DNA from: CAYQXJ01 sp964421565
Lineage (GTDB): Bacteria > Planctomycetota > Brocadiia > SM23-32
Length of the DNA stretch: 64,000 nucleotides
NCBI GenBank assembly: GCA_964421565.1
Contig: CAYQXJ010000002.1
Coordinates: 186,001-250,000, forward strand
Reading direction: 5' to 3'
Shown here: positions 32,336-40,543 of the stretch, one piece after another
Layout of the letters: every line of letters begins with the position of its first letter
How positions within the stretch are numbered: position 1 is the first letter of the stretch
Notes under the pieces: model-generated
The model's database searches: none
What the model saw: the letters and a program-made list of their open reading frames with translations, nothing else
Told to the model about the DNA's origin: nothing
Position numbers and translations under genes: made by a program

Positions 32336-34036
32336 TCAAGCCGGCTCGGCGCTCTGGCCCCGGCGACCGCCGGGGGCCTGCCCATCGCGCAGGTGGCGCA
32401 CGGCCGTGGCCAGGCCCTGCCAGGCAACGAACAGTCCGAGGATGATCAGCACGACCGCCACACTCGCCAGCAGCGGCCTGGGTTCGGTGTCGGCCGGAAC
32501 CCCAAGGAACTCAAGCAGCTTGTACACGAGTGCCCCGATCGTGGTAACGAAGACCAGCACCGCCGGCACGGCGGTGAAGAGCCAGAACCGGTTGCGCACC
32601 AGCAGGTAGGAAGTGGCTACGATCAGGACCATGGCTGCTATGAGCTGGTTCGCCGAACCGAACACCGGCCATATGGCCTGCCAGTTGCCCAGGGCCAGAG
32701 CCCCGGCGCAGACGCCGATGAACGCAGTGGTGAAGTAGCGGTTCCTGAAAACACGTATGCCGAACGTGTCTGCTATGAGTTCGCTGCAGATGTAGCGCGT
32801 GATGCGTGTTGCACTGTCCAGGGTCGTCATCACAAAGGTCTTCAGCATGGTCACACCGATCAGCATCCCCAGGGCGCCGAAGATCGGCTCGGTCAGCCGG
32901 CCGTAACCGGCGCCGAACGTGCCGATCCAGCCCTTTTCGGCCATCAGTTCCTGATAGACCGGACCTGTCACCCCTGCGGGCGGGCTCGACCAGTAGAGCC
33001 CGGCGCACACGCAAATGACGGCGAGCACGGCCAACGCGGACTCCGTGATCATTGCGCCGAACCCGATGCGGCGAGCGTCGCGCCCCCGGGGCAGTTGCTT
33101 GGACGTGGTGCCGCTGGCCACCAGGCTGTGGAAACCCGAGATGGCCCCGCACGCGATCACGACGAACAGCATCGGCCAGAGCCAGCCCTGCGAGCCGCCC
33201 TTGAAGGCGATGAATGCGGGGCTCTGCATCGTCGGCCGGGAGAGCAGGATGCCTGCGAAGCCGAAAAACATGCCCGCGAACAGAACGCCCGCCGCCAGAT
33301 GGTCGCGCGGCTGCAACAGCACGGTGACCGGTAGCACGGCCGCTACCATGCCGTAGAGCAGCAGGACCACCGTCCACCACTTCGCCGGCGCGCTGACTGG
33401 CAGGCTGACCGGCACGTGGTAGCCAAGCACGATGAGAGCGAGGAGCAAAACCAGGCCGATCAGAGTGTTGACGCCGAGGGGCAGGGCAGTCCTGTAGACC
33501 AGGAACCCGACCAACAGGGCGACAAGGATAAGACCGAAGGTGGGGATGACCACCTGCGGCGTTTCAGCGAGAGTTTTGCCGGCCACGGCGGCGAAGACGG
33601 CCACGACGAGTATAAGCGCCAGGAAGACGAACAGGCTGAAGACGATCTTCGCCGGCTTGCCGAGCACAGACTCGCTCAGGTCGCCGACGCTGCGCCCGCG
33701 GTTCTCGACACTGGTGACCAGGGCGCAGTAGTCGTGCACCGCGCCGAAGAAAACGCCGCCCAGGACGATCCACAGCAGGGCGGGCAACCAGCCCCAGACC
33801 ATGCAGGCGATCACGGGCCCGATGATGGGGGCTGCGCCCGCGATGGAGGCGAAATGGTGGCCGAACAGAATGGACCAATGCTTCGCTGGCACGTAATCCA
33901 CCCCGTCATTGAGCTCGACGGCGGGCGTGGGCTCTGTCTCGTCAAGCCCGGCCCATTGGGCCACCTTCCTGCCGTAGAAGGCATAGCCTGCGGCGAGCGC
34001 GCTCAGGGCGATGGCAGCCAACAGCAGGGCGTTCAT
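32336..34036 (-). CDS. cstA: Carbon starvation protein CstA (peptide/pyruvate transporter)
   Basis: A 566-residue integral membrane protein with about 15 hydrophobic segments. CstA homologues import peptides and, in E. coli relatives, pyruvate, during carbon limitation. Characteristic segments are DGVDYVPAKHWSILFGHHFASIAGAAPIIGP at the N-terminus (about 45-75), FGAVHDYCAL, SGFHSLVASGTTSKQL, and the NWQAIWPVFGSANQLIAAM region. It is shorter than E. coli CstA (701), which is common in this family. GAGGAGG precedes the ATG and a promoter lies at 34082-34109. No ybdD-like partner is adjacent. Confidence 0.95.
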   Translation of the reverse strand: MNALLLAAIALSALAAGYAFYGRKVAQWAGLDETEPTPAVELNDGVDYVPAKHWSILFGHHFASIAGAAPIIGPVIACMVWGWLPALLWIVLGGVFFGAVHDYCALVTSVENRGRSVGDLSESVLGKPAKIVFSLFVFLALILVVAVFAAVAGKTLAETPQVVIPTFGLILVALLVGFLVYRTALPLGVNTLIGLVLLLALIVLGYHVPVSLPVSAPAKWWTVVLLLYGMVAAVLPVTVLLQPRDHLAAGVLFAGMFFGFAGILLSRPTMQSPAFIAFKGGSQGWLWPMLFVVIACGAISGFHSLVASGTTSKQLPRGRDARRIGFGAMITESALAVLAVICVCAGLYWSSPPAGVTGPVYQELMAEKGWIGTFGAGYGRLTEPIFGALGMLIGVTMLKTFVMTTLDSATRITRYICSELIADTFGIRVFRNRYFTTAFIGVCAGALALGNWQAIWPVFGSANQLIAAMVLIVATSYLLVRNRFWLFTAVPAVLVFVTTIGALVYKLLEFLGVPADTEPRPLLASVAVVLIILGLFVAWQGLATAVRHLRDGQAPGGRRGQSAEPA

Positions 34037-34081
34037 CGTGTCTTCCTCCTCACTGGGGGCTTGAGGACGAACGACACGCTT

Positions 34082-34109
34082 AATATACCGGGGGGTGGCG
34101 CGCTTTCAA
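34082..34109 (-). promoter_or_regulatory. Promoter of cstA
   Basis: On the minus strand TTGAAA (34104-34109), a 16-base spacer and TATATT (34082-34087). Predicted start near 34075, about 40 bases before the cstA ATG. No catabolite-type palindrome was noticed around it. Confidence 0.55.
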
Positions 34110-34158
34110 AGCACCGGTCTCACCGCAAGATCATTGCGCCTTCTTCTGTTCGCCGCCG

Positions 34159-34186
34159 TTGTCACGGCGCCGCAGCGTGCTATAAT
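34159..34186 (+). promoter_or_regulatory. Strong promoter of the small membrane-protein gene
   Basis: TTGTCA (34159-34164), a 16-base spacer and a perfect TATAAT (34181-34186). The predicted start falls on or next to the ATG at 34193, so the first short ORF of this transcript would be leaderless or nearly so. Confidence 0.6.
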
Positions 34187-34192
34187 CAGAGG

Positions 34193-34234
34193 ATGGCTAT
34201 TTGCCTCCCCGGCTGCCTTTCGGTCTGCCCGTGA
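34193..34234 (+). CDS. Possible 13-codon leader peptide
   Basis: ATG at the predicted transcription start opens a 13-codon frame (MAICLPGCLSVCP) whose TGA overlaps the GTG of the following membrane-protein gene in a GTGA junction. The three Cys in 13 codons are notable. Support is position only; it may simply be untranslated leader. Confidence 0.25.
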   Translation: MAICLPGCLSVCP

Positions 34235-34401
34235 ACCCCGCACGTATACCTACCATTCCCGACGCCCCCGCCGAGGAGTACGGTGCATGGGCCACGTTCG
34301 TCTGGGTCGCCGTCTACGCGCTGTTCATAGGCGGGCTGGTAGGCTACCTGCTGTGGAAGCTGCCGCGGCAGGACAACGGCGATGACGCGGGGGGCGAGTG
34401 A
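34231..34401 (+). CDS. Small single-span membrane protein
   Basis: A 56-residue protein from the GTG at 34231. A Pro-rich N-terminal stretch (NPARIPTIPDAPAEEYGAW) leads into one membrane helix (FVWVAVYALFIGGLVGYLLWKL) and an acidic tail. The size and aromatic-flanked helix recall small subunits of respiratory complexes (CcoQ-like) or ABC-type accessory peptides, but nothing specific is conserved. A TTG at 34201 in the same frame would add ten residues. A near-consensus promoter directly upstream supports it as a real gene. It is not co-oriented with cstA or htrA. Confidence 0.5.
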   Translation: MNPARIPTIPDAPAEEYGAWATFVWVAVYALFIGGLVGYLLWKLPRQDNGDDAGGE

Positions 34402-34458
34402 GCCGCTTCCACAGTTCACCCCTCCCCGCGCAATTCCCCTGCCCCGTGGCGTAGCTGC

Positions 34459-35937
34459 TCAGCGGACCGGGCGGCGGGCCGTGATCCATGTGCCGACGCC
34501 CCGTTCAGGGTCGTACACGCGCAACAGCACACGGCTGCCGGGTGCCACGGCGCTCAGCTTGCGGCGGTAGTCCTCCACGGACGCGACTCTCTGGCGGTTG
34601 ACGCTCTCGATGACCTGTCCGGGCTTCAGGTAGCGCGCGGGGGGGCTCTCCGGGTCGACATCCGCTATGATGACGCCCTCCATCTGCGGCCTGCCCATCT
34701 GCTTGGCCATCTCGGGTGTCAGGTTCCGCACGGTCAGCCCCAGCCAGTCCTCGGCGAGGGCGGAGGAAGCCAGGTCGCCGACTTTCACCTTCAAAGTTTT
34801 GCGAGCGCCCTCGCGCCAGACCACGATCTTGGCGGTGGTGTTCGGTTCTGTGGCAGTGACTCTCTGCTGGAGCTGGTCGATGGTGGATAGTGATTTGCCG
34901 TTGTATTCCATGATGATGTCTCCCGCCTTGAGTCCCGCTTCTTCGGCGGGGGAGCCTTCGACGACGTGGTCCACGAGCACTCCGTCAGTGCCTTCGTAGT
35001 CGAACATTTCGGCCATCTCGGGCGTGAGGTTCCTGATGCTGACGCCCAGCCAGCCGCGGACGGGTTCTCGGCCAGCGATCAGGTCGTCCAGTATGCCTCT
35101 TGCCATGTTGATGGGAATGGCGAATCCGATACCCATATAGCCGCCTGTGCGGCTGTAGATAGCCGTGTTGATGCCGACTACTTCGCCGCGCAGGTTGATC
35201 AGCGGGCCGCCGCTGTTGCCCGGGTTGATGGCTGCGTCGGTCTGGATCATGCTCTCGTAGTCGAGCTTGGTGATGCCGCTGCGTCCCTTAGCGCTCACGA
35301 TGCCGGCGCTGACGGTCTGCGTCAGGCCGAAAGGGCTTCCCACGGCGAGCACCCACTGCGCGACTTGCAGCGTCTCGCTGTCACCCAGTTCGCCCGTGGG
35401 CAGGTCTCCGAACTCGCCGTCCAGCCTGATGACGGCCAGGTCGGTCTTGGGGTCGGAGCCGATAACCTCGGCGGCGAATCGGCGTCCGTCGGCAAGCTGG
35501 ACCTCCAGCTCGTCCGCTTCGGCCACTACATGATTGTTGGTCAGGATGTTCCCGTCCTGGTCCAGGATGACGCCTGAGCCGAGCCCGGGGATGCGCCTCT
35601 CGCGTTGTCCGCCGCCGAAGAACTCCTCCATCTCCGGCATCTGGCGACGGAAGAACTCGTCGAAAGGGCTATCGAAGAAGCGCGGTGTGCGCTGCACGAC
35701 AACCCTTGTGGACTGGATGGAGACGACGGCAGGCTTCACTCGGGCGGCGGCGTGCTGGAACAGCCGCTCCAGCCTGCCGGCGAACTCGGCAAGCTCCTCT
35801 ACCTCGGCGCTGTCTTCGATACGGTCACCGGCAGCTACGGGGGCCGGCCCCGGTGGGCTCACAACGCCGTTGAGCGCCAGGCCGACCGCAAGGCCCACTG
35901 CGACGAGCACCACCGCTCCCACTCTCTTCACACGCAT
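34459..35937 (-). CDS. degP: Periplasmic serine protease HtrA/DegP family
   Basis: A 492-residue trypsin-like protease and chaperone of the envelope. An N-terminal signal or anchor segment (about 7-26) is followed by an extended loop with SPFDEFFRRQMPEMEEFF (the LA-loop region), then the catalytic triad His136 (NNHVV), Asp166 (KTDLAV) and Ser242 (GNSGGPL). Two PDZ domains follow at about 285-385 (WLGVSIRNLTPEMA...GDIIMEYNGKSL) and 395-485. The two PDZ domains start with a near-identical pattern (W-L-G-x-x-x-R-N-L-T-P-E-M-A). AAGGG precedes the ATG. It has its own promoter, divergent from the M42 peptidase operon. Confidence 0.95.
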   Translation of the reverse strand: MRVKRVGAVVLVAVGLAVGLALNGVVSPPGPAPVAAGDRIEDSAEVEELAEFAGRLERLFQHAAARVKPAVVSIQSTRVVVQRTPRFFDSPFDEFFRRQMPEMEEFFGGGQRERRIPGLGSGVILDQDGNILTNNHVVAEADELEVQLADGRRFAAEVIGSDPKTDLAVIRLDGEFGDLPTGELGDSETLQVAQWVLAVGSPFGLTQTVSAGIVSAKGRSGITKLDYESMIQTDAAINPGNSGGPLINLRGEVVGINTAIYSRTGGYMGIGFAIPINMARGILDDLIAGREPVRGWLGVSIRNLTPEMAEMFDYEGTDGVLVDHVVEGSPAEEAGLKAGDIIMEYNGKSLSTIDQLQQRVTATEPNTTAKIVVWREGARKTLKVKVGDLASSALAEDWLGLTVRNLTPEMAKQMGRPQMEGVIIADVDPESPPARYLKPGQVIESVNRQRVASVEDYRRKLSAVAPGSRVLLRVYDPERGVGTWITARRPVR

Positions 35938-36061
35938 TTCCCTTCTCCCTTCGTCTTTATGTCCATTATTCGCCGTTCGAGTGCGGTCCCTCAGCGGCAA
36001 TGCGCAGAGAGTACCTTTGGTAGCCGGACCGTGGTGTTTGTTCACGCGTAACCCCACATGC

Positions 36062-36090
36062 ATTATAGGGATGGCAGGTCGGCCCGTAAA
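36062..36090 (-). promoter_or_regulatory. Promoter of the htrA gene
   Basis: On the minus strand TTTACG (36085-36090), a 17-base spacer and a perfect TATAAT (36062-36067). Predicted start near 36055, leaving a leader of about 118 bases. No sigmaE-like GAACTT...TCTGA element was seen. Confidence 0.55.
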
Positions 36091-36101
36091 GCCGCGGGAC
36101 T

Positions 36102-36129
36102 TTGCGCACCTCGGCGCGCGGGCTATACT
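36102..36129 (+). promoter_or_regulatory. Promoter of the M42 peptidase operon
   Basis: TTGCGC (36102-36107), a 16-base spacer and TATACT (36124-36129). Transcription would start about 37 bases before the ATG at 36173, diverging from htrA. Confidence 0.45.
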
Positions 36130-36172
36130 GGAGCGTCCGAAACGGCCCAACCGAACCGGGAGCACCCAACGC

Positions 36173-37252
36173 ATGGAGCAAGAGAGCCTGAAGATGCTGC
36201 AGGAGCTGAGCCAGCTGGACGGCGTGCCCGGCTGCGAACAGCACGTGCGCGCCTACATCCGCGAGCGGCTCGAGGGCGTCGCCGAGTTCGACACCGACAA
36301 CCTGGGTAGCCTCGTGTGCACGAAGAGGGGGCAGAGCGACGGCCCACGGGTTATGCTGCCCGCCCACATGGACGAGGTCGGTTTCATCGTGAAGGACATA
36401 ACCGAGGAGGGATACATCCGCTTCGCGCCGCTTGGCGGCTGGCTGGACCAGGTGCTGCTCGGCCATACCGTGCGGGTCGGGGCCCGCAACGGTGACCGAA
36501 CAGGCGTCATCGGCTGCACCCCTCCGCACATGATGCCGAAGGAACAGCGCGACAAGGTGATTCAGCGCAAGAAGATGTTCATCGACATCGGCGCCGACGA
36601 TAAGGAACAGGCGACCGAGGTGTTCGGCGTGCGGATAGGCGACCCCATCGTGCCCGTTCAGCCCTTTGAAGCGCTGGGCGAAGGGGGCGAATACCTGCTC
36701 TCAAAGGCGTGGGACGACCGCGTCGGCTGCGCGCTGATGATCGACACGCTGCGCAGGCTGCAGGACGTGGAGCATCCGAACACTGTCTGCGCCGTGGGCA
36801 CTACGCAGGAGGAAGTAGGCACGCGGGGGGCCGAGACCGCCGCGGACGTGGTGAACCCGGACCTCTGCGTGGTGCTCGACGTCGGCCTCGGCACCGACAT
36901 GCCCGGCGTGGAGAACGAGGTCAAGGTGAAGCTCGGCAAGGGCCCGGCCATCTACGTGCTCGACGCCGGCACCATCGCCCACCGGCGCTTCAACGACTTC
37001 CTGGTCGAGGTGGCCGAGCAGAATGACGTGCCATACCAGATGAGCCTGATCGAAGGGGGCGCCACCGACGCCCGCGCCATCGGCGTGCACGGCCGCGGTG
37101 TGCCGAGCGTGCTGGTCGGAATACCGGCCCGCTACATCCACAGCCACGCCGGCATCATCCATGCGGACGACTACGACGCCACGCTCAGCCTTCTGGTGTC
37201 CCTGATGCAGGCCCTCTCGCAGCAGAAGGCGGACGAGTTCATCGGGGGATGA
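36173..37252 (+). CDS. M42-family metallo-aminopeptidase
   Basis: A 359-residue cytosolic dinuclear metal peptidase of the M42 (glutamyl aminopeptidase/tetrahedral TET or FrvX) family. Ligands and catalytic residues can be placed: His65 (PAHMDEVGF), bridging Asp181 (KAWDDRVG), catalytic Glu213 and ligand Glu214 (TQEEVGTRGA), Asp236 (LDVGLG), and His323 (RYIHSHAGI). GGATDAR near 295 is also typical. ATG 36173 is preceded by GGGAG. The open frame upstream is antisense to htrA and is not part of the gene. It overlaps the next gene by ATGA, so the two are translationally coupled. Confidence 0.93.
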   Translation: MEQESLKMLQELSQLDGVPGCEQHVRAYIRERLEGVAEFDTDNLGSLVCTKRGQSDGPRVMLPAHMDEVGFIVKDITEEGYIRFAPLGGWLDQVLLGHTVRVGARNGDRTGVIGCTPPHMMPKEQRDKVIQRKKMFIDIGADDKEQATEVFGVRIGDPIVPVQPFEALGEGGEYLLSKAWDDRVGCALMIDTLRRLQDVEHPNTVCAVGTTQEEVGTRGAETAADVVNPDLCVVLDVGLGTDMPGVENEVKVKLGKGPAIYVLDAGTIAHRRFNDFLVEVAEQNDVPYQMSLIEGGATDARAIGVHGRGVPSVLVGIPARYIHSHAGIIHADDYDATLSLLVSLMQALSQQKADEFIGG

Positions 37253-38220
37253 AGCGAGTGAGTGCGAGTGCAGGCGCGAATCCCCCCCTACGAGAGATCC
37301 TGCTGGGCCTGGAGCGCGACGGACCGTCGGCCGGGACCTTGCGCTCGCTGAGGAGGCGGATGGCCGGCGACCCGGCGAGCCTCGCTCTGCTTGGGATCGG
37401 ATGGGATGCCGCCTGGGATGTTGTCGGCAGGGCAACGCTCTACCGGGCTTGTGCCGACCTCTGCCCATCCGTTCAGATGGAGGTGGCGGGTCACCCGGTT
37501 CGGGCGCAACTGGCACGGGAGGGGCTCTGGTGCTGCTACCTGCCCCTCGTCCAGGTAGCGCTAAGCCGATGGTCGCGGCTGCAGCGGCGCGTGCTGGTCG
37601 GGATTGCCGGGGCGGGGGCTTCCGGCAAATCTGTCTTCGCCGCTCTGATCAGTCGCATCCTGAACCGCGTGGGCGGAATCCGGGCGGCGGTCTGTGCCCT
37701 GGACGGTTTTCACTATCCCAACGCCTACCTCGATGCCCATCACACCACGCTGGAGGACGGCGAACGCGTGCCGCTGCGGCGCGTGAAGGGCTCGCCTGCG
37801 AGCTTCGACGTCGGGGCGTTCGTGCAGGCGCTGCGAGATCTGAGAGAACAGGAAGAGGTGCGGCTGCCGCGCTACGACCGGAAGATCCATGACCCGGTGC
37901 CGGACGCCGTCCGCATCGGCACGGAGGTCGGCATCGTGCTGGTTGAGGGCAACTACCTGTTGCTGGATGACGGGCAGTGGTCGCAGATCGGAGACCTGCT
38001 CGACATGAGGCTCTTCATTGATGTGCCGCAGCAGGAGCTCCGGCGGGCGATGGTGGAGCGCCACGTGGCCGGTGGGAGGTCGGCGCAGGAGGCCCGCCGG
38101 TATTACGAGCGCGTTGATCGGCGCAACGCCGAACTTATCCTGCTGACGGCCGTGCGCGCTGACATCGTGCTGCACCGAGACGCACGGCAACGGCTTGTGG
38201 GCATGACGCCGGCCCCGTAA
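37249..38220 (+). CDS. P-loop kinase of the uridine/pantothenate-kinase-like class
   Basis: A 323-residue protein. About 110 residues with no clear motif come first, then a kinase fold: Walker A GIAGAGASGKS at 118-128, DGFHYPNAYLDAH (the conserved acidic-loop signature of PanK/uridine kinase and YggC-type proteins), RVKGSPASFD, YDRKIHDPVPDA, VEGNYLLL, and RHVAGGRSAQEARRYYERVDRRNAELI near the end. This is the phosphoribulokinase/uridine kinase superfamily; YggC-like proteins and sugar-alcohol kinases such as FrcK share this pattern. The substrate is unknown. It overlaps the M42 gene by four bases. Confidence 0.8.
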   Translation: MKRVSASAGANPPLREILLGLERDGPSAGTLRSLRRRMAGDPASLALLGIGWDAAWDVVGRATLYRACADLCPSVQMEVAGHPVRAQLAREGLWCCYLPLVQVALSRWSRLQRRVLVGIAGAGASGKSVFAALISRILNRVGGIRAAVCALDGFHYPNAYLDAHHTTLEDGERVPLRRVKGSPASFDVGAFVQALRDLREQEEVRLPRYDRKIHDPVPDAVRIGTEVGIVLVEGNYLLLDDGQWSQIGDLLDMRLFIDVPQQELRRAMVERHVAGGRSAQEARRYYERVDRRNAELILLTAVRADIVLHRDARQRLVGMTPAP

Positions 38221-38290
38221 CGGTTTGCGGTGCGCCCTGCCCTGTGATATAAGACATCGCCACTGGATAGCCCCCTGGCGGAGATGCCCC

Positions 38291-39262
38291 ATGGCGCTGG
38301 AGATAGGTTTCATCGGTTGCGGTTGGGTTGCGGGCCAACACGTGGAGGCGCTCAGCAAGATACCTGACGCCCAGATCACGGCCTTCTGCGACGTGGACGA
38401 GGAGCGCGCCGTCGAGGCAGCGGCGCATCACGCCGGGGCTGGCGCCTATGTCGACTACCACGACATGCTCGCCGACGCAGCCCCAGACGCCGTCTACGTC
38501 TGCGTCCCCCCCCACGCGCACGGCGAAATAGAGGCGGCCCTCATCGAGCGCCGGGTTCCCTTCTTCCTGGAGAAGCCGCTCGCCAACGACCTGGCCACCG
38601 CGCAGAACGTGCTGGAACAGCTCGAAGGGGCGGACCTCATCACGGGCGTCGGCTACTTGATGCGCTGGCAGCAGAACGTGGCCCGAGTGAAGGAGTTCCT
38701 GACTGACCGCGAGCCGGTGGTGGCGCGGGGAACCTATCTGTGCAGCGTGCCGCCGCCCCCGTGGTGGCGCCGCAAGGAACAGAGCGGCGGCCAGATCGTC
38801 GAACAATCGACCCACATCTACGACCTGACTCGTTACCTGTTCGGGGATGTGGAGACCGTATTCTGCCGCGGCCGTCGGGGCCTGATCACCGAGATGGACG
38901 GCTACACGGTGGACGACGCGAGCGTCTGCACCCTGCAGTTCGCCAGCGGCGTGCTGTGCGAGATCACCAGCAGTTGCGCATGCCAGATGACCAACATCTC
39001 GCTGGAGGTCTTCACCCGCGACGGGCGGGCATTGCTCAGTGAATGGCCGTTTGGGCTGACGATTGAGACCGCCTCGCAGACACGCTCCTATCCGCAGGGG
39101 GGGTGCGGTTTCCTGGAGGAGGATCAGGCGTTCGTCGCCGCCGTTCTGGCAGGGGACGCCTCCGGCATCCGGAGCACATACCGGGATGCCTTCCGAACGC
39201 ACGCGGTCACTTGCGCGGCGGAGCAGTCCATGAGCACCGGCGAACCGGTGCAGGTCGGTTGA
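38291..39262 (+). CDS. Gfo/Idh/MocA-family NAD(P)-dependent oxidoreductase
   Basis: 323 residues. The Rossmann part begins GFIGCGWVAGQHVEAL, with VYVCVPPHAHGEI and the catalytic-site EKPLAND (EKP motif) near 98. The C-terminal alpha/beta domain holds GGQIVEQSTHIYDLTRYLFGD with the active-site His. These enzymes oxidise or epimerise sugars and inositols; the substrate is not predictable. ATG 38291 has GGCGGAG upstream. It is third in the M42 operon and is followed after one base by a membrane-protein gene. Confidence 0.9.
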   Translation: MALEIGFIGCGWVAGQHVEALSKIPDAQITAFCDVDEERAVEAAAHHAGAGAYVDYHDMLADAAPDAVYVCVPPHAHGEIEAALIERRVPFFLEKPLANDLATAQNVLEQLEGADLITGVGYLMRWQQNVARVKEFLTDREPVVARGTYLCSVPPPPWWRRKEQSGGQIVEQSTHIYDLTRYLFGDVETVFCRGRRGLITEMDGYTVDDASVCTLQFASGVLCEITSSCACQMTNISLEVFTRDGRALLSEWPFGLTIETASQTRSYPQGGCGFLEEDQAFVAAVLAGDASGIRSTYRDAFRTHAVTCAAEQSMSTGEPVQVG

Positions 39263-39263
39263 T

Positions 39264-39803
39264 ATGACGGCACCTGAGAGAGAGCAGCACGGCGGCCCAT
39301 TGACCGGCAGCGCGCTGTGCCTGGGGCTGGGGGCGCTGGTCGGGGTATACGGGCTGGGGGCTCTGGTGATGGGGCGGGCTTACCTGCCGGGTCTCTGGAG
39401 GCCGCGCTGGATGGTGACCGGAGCGGACGGGGTGGCTCTGGCCCTCGTGTACGTGGTTCTCGGGCTGCTGCTTGCTTTTCGATGGTCGTTCTTCCGACAG
39501 TACGTCGCGGGGGTGGGACTGGCGGTGTTCGGGGTGTTCTACGGCGCCTATGCGCTTTTGGTGGGTGAGAGCTACTTGCCGGGCCTGCGGGGCGGCACCT
39601 CGGCCGTTACCGGCACGCACGGACGCGGTGTGGCGATCGCCTACCTGGCGGGGGGGCTTTTTCTGTTTTCGCGGTTCTTCGCGGAGCAACGCGTCCATCG
39701 GGAGGGCAACCGCGCGCAGCTCTACTTCGTGCAGATCGTTCTGCTGCTGGTGTTGATCGCGGCGCTCATTTATGTGCTGCTGAACGTGGGCACGGCGGGC
39801 TAA
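39264..39803 (+). CDS. Membrane protein with internal duplication
   Basis: A 179-residue protein with five hydrophobic segments. Two tandem units are plain: YGLGALVMGRAYLPGL-(x)-TGADGVALALVYVVLGLLL at about 30-75 and YGAYALLVGESYLPGL-(x)-THGRGVAIAYLAGGLFL at about 94-136. The repeated GxxYLPGL motif sits between helices, in a loop of matching length. A fifth membrane helix ends the protein. No family is recognised. It starts two bases after the oxidoreductase and its stop overlaps the convergent lipoprotein gene's stop. Confidence 0.75.
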   Translation: MTAPEREQHGGPLTGSALCLGLGALVGVYGLGALVMGRAYLPGLWRPRWMVTGADGVALALVYVVLGLLLAFRWSFFRQYVAGVGLAVFGVFYGAYALLVGESYLPGLRGGTSAVTGTHGRGVAIAYLAGGLFLFSRFFAEQRVHREGNRAQLYFVQIVLLLVLIAALIYVLLNVGTAG

Positions 39804-40543
39804 TGCGTCTCCTGCAGGATGCGCCGCAGGTAGTCCTCCACGGATCGGCCAGCCGGCGCCGACTCTCTGATTACTATGCTCTGCGGCGCGCCGGTGTTCT
39901 CCTCGTGCATCTTCGCCACGCGCGCGAAGTTGAAGCCGGGCTGGTAGTAACGCAGGCGCAGGCGGCGGTCGACGATTAAGATGGCCGGCACGGCGGCTGG
40001 CTCCCGCGCGCCGATGGCTTTGGCCAGTTTGCGCAGCGCGTTTTGGGACAGGTCGTCGTAATAGAGCGGCGCGGCGATCCGCTGCTGGGCGGCGAAGACG
40101 GGGGCGTAATCAGCCCCGCGTGTCCTCTGCACCAGCCCTACCGCGCGCACACGCACCCGGCCATAGTGGCGAGCGAGGTCGCTGGCATGCTGCATCGCCG
40201 CCTGGCCCTCCGGCGTCTCGACGCTCCAGGCTACCAGCAGCGTCACGAACCCCGCCTTGCCGGGCTGGATCGTCTGTTCGCGCCCCTCCCTGGTCGTGAC
40301 CCGGATCTGGGGCGTCTCCGGCGCCTGTTCCCCCTTCAAGAAGCGTGGCTCTGAATCCCTGGAAACGGCGCTGAGCGCATCGAAAAGGTCGCCTTCGGGT
40401 GCCTGACTTTGGGAGGCGGCCGGCAACTCGGGCAGCTCGGCGGTGGCTGGCGCCGGACGGATGGGCACGGTCTGCGGTTTCCCGCTGCAGCCGAAGGCGA
40501 GCAGGATGAGGGGCACGATGAGGGCCTTGCGTGCGGTGTTCAT
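39800..40543 (-). CDS. Thioredoxin-fold lipoprotein without redox cysteines
   Basis: A 247-residue lipoprotein with lipobox LAFGC (Cys19). After a Pro-rich linker the segment from about 70 resembles TlpA/AhpC-type thioredoxin-fold proteins: GEQAPETPQIRVTTREG, FVTLLVAWSVETPEGQAAMQ, VRAVGLVQ, AVPAILIVDRRLRLRYYQPGF. The place of the CxxC motif reads WSVETPEG, so it cannot act as a thiol oxidoreductase. A binding or structural role is more likely. It overlaps tmk by ATGA and ends the gpsA operon. The convergent gene ends in the same bases. Confidence 0.7.
   Translation of the reverse strand: MNTARKALIVPLILLAFGCSGKPQTVPIRPAPATAELPELPAASQSQAPEGDLFDALSAVSRDSEPRFLKGEQAPETPQIRVTTREGREQTIQPGKAGFVTLLVAWSVETPEGQAAMQHASDLARHYGRVRVRAVGLVQRTRGADYAPVFAAQQRIAAPLYYDDLSQNALRKLAKAIGAREPAAVPAILIVDRRLRLRYYQPGFNFARVAKMHEENTGAPQSIVIRESAPAGRSVEDYLRRILQETH

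Noticed and set aside
35534..36172. Long upstream extension of the M42 peptidase frame
   Set aside because: It is antisense to htrA and has no peptidase similarity. ATG 36173 with a promoter at 36102-36129 is the better start.
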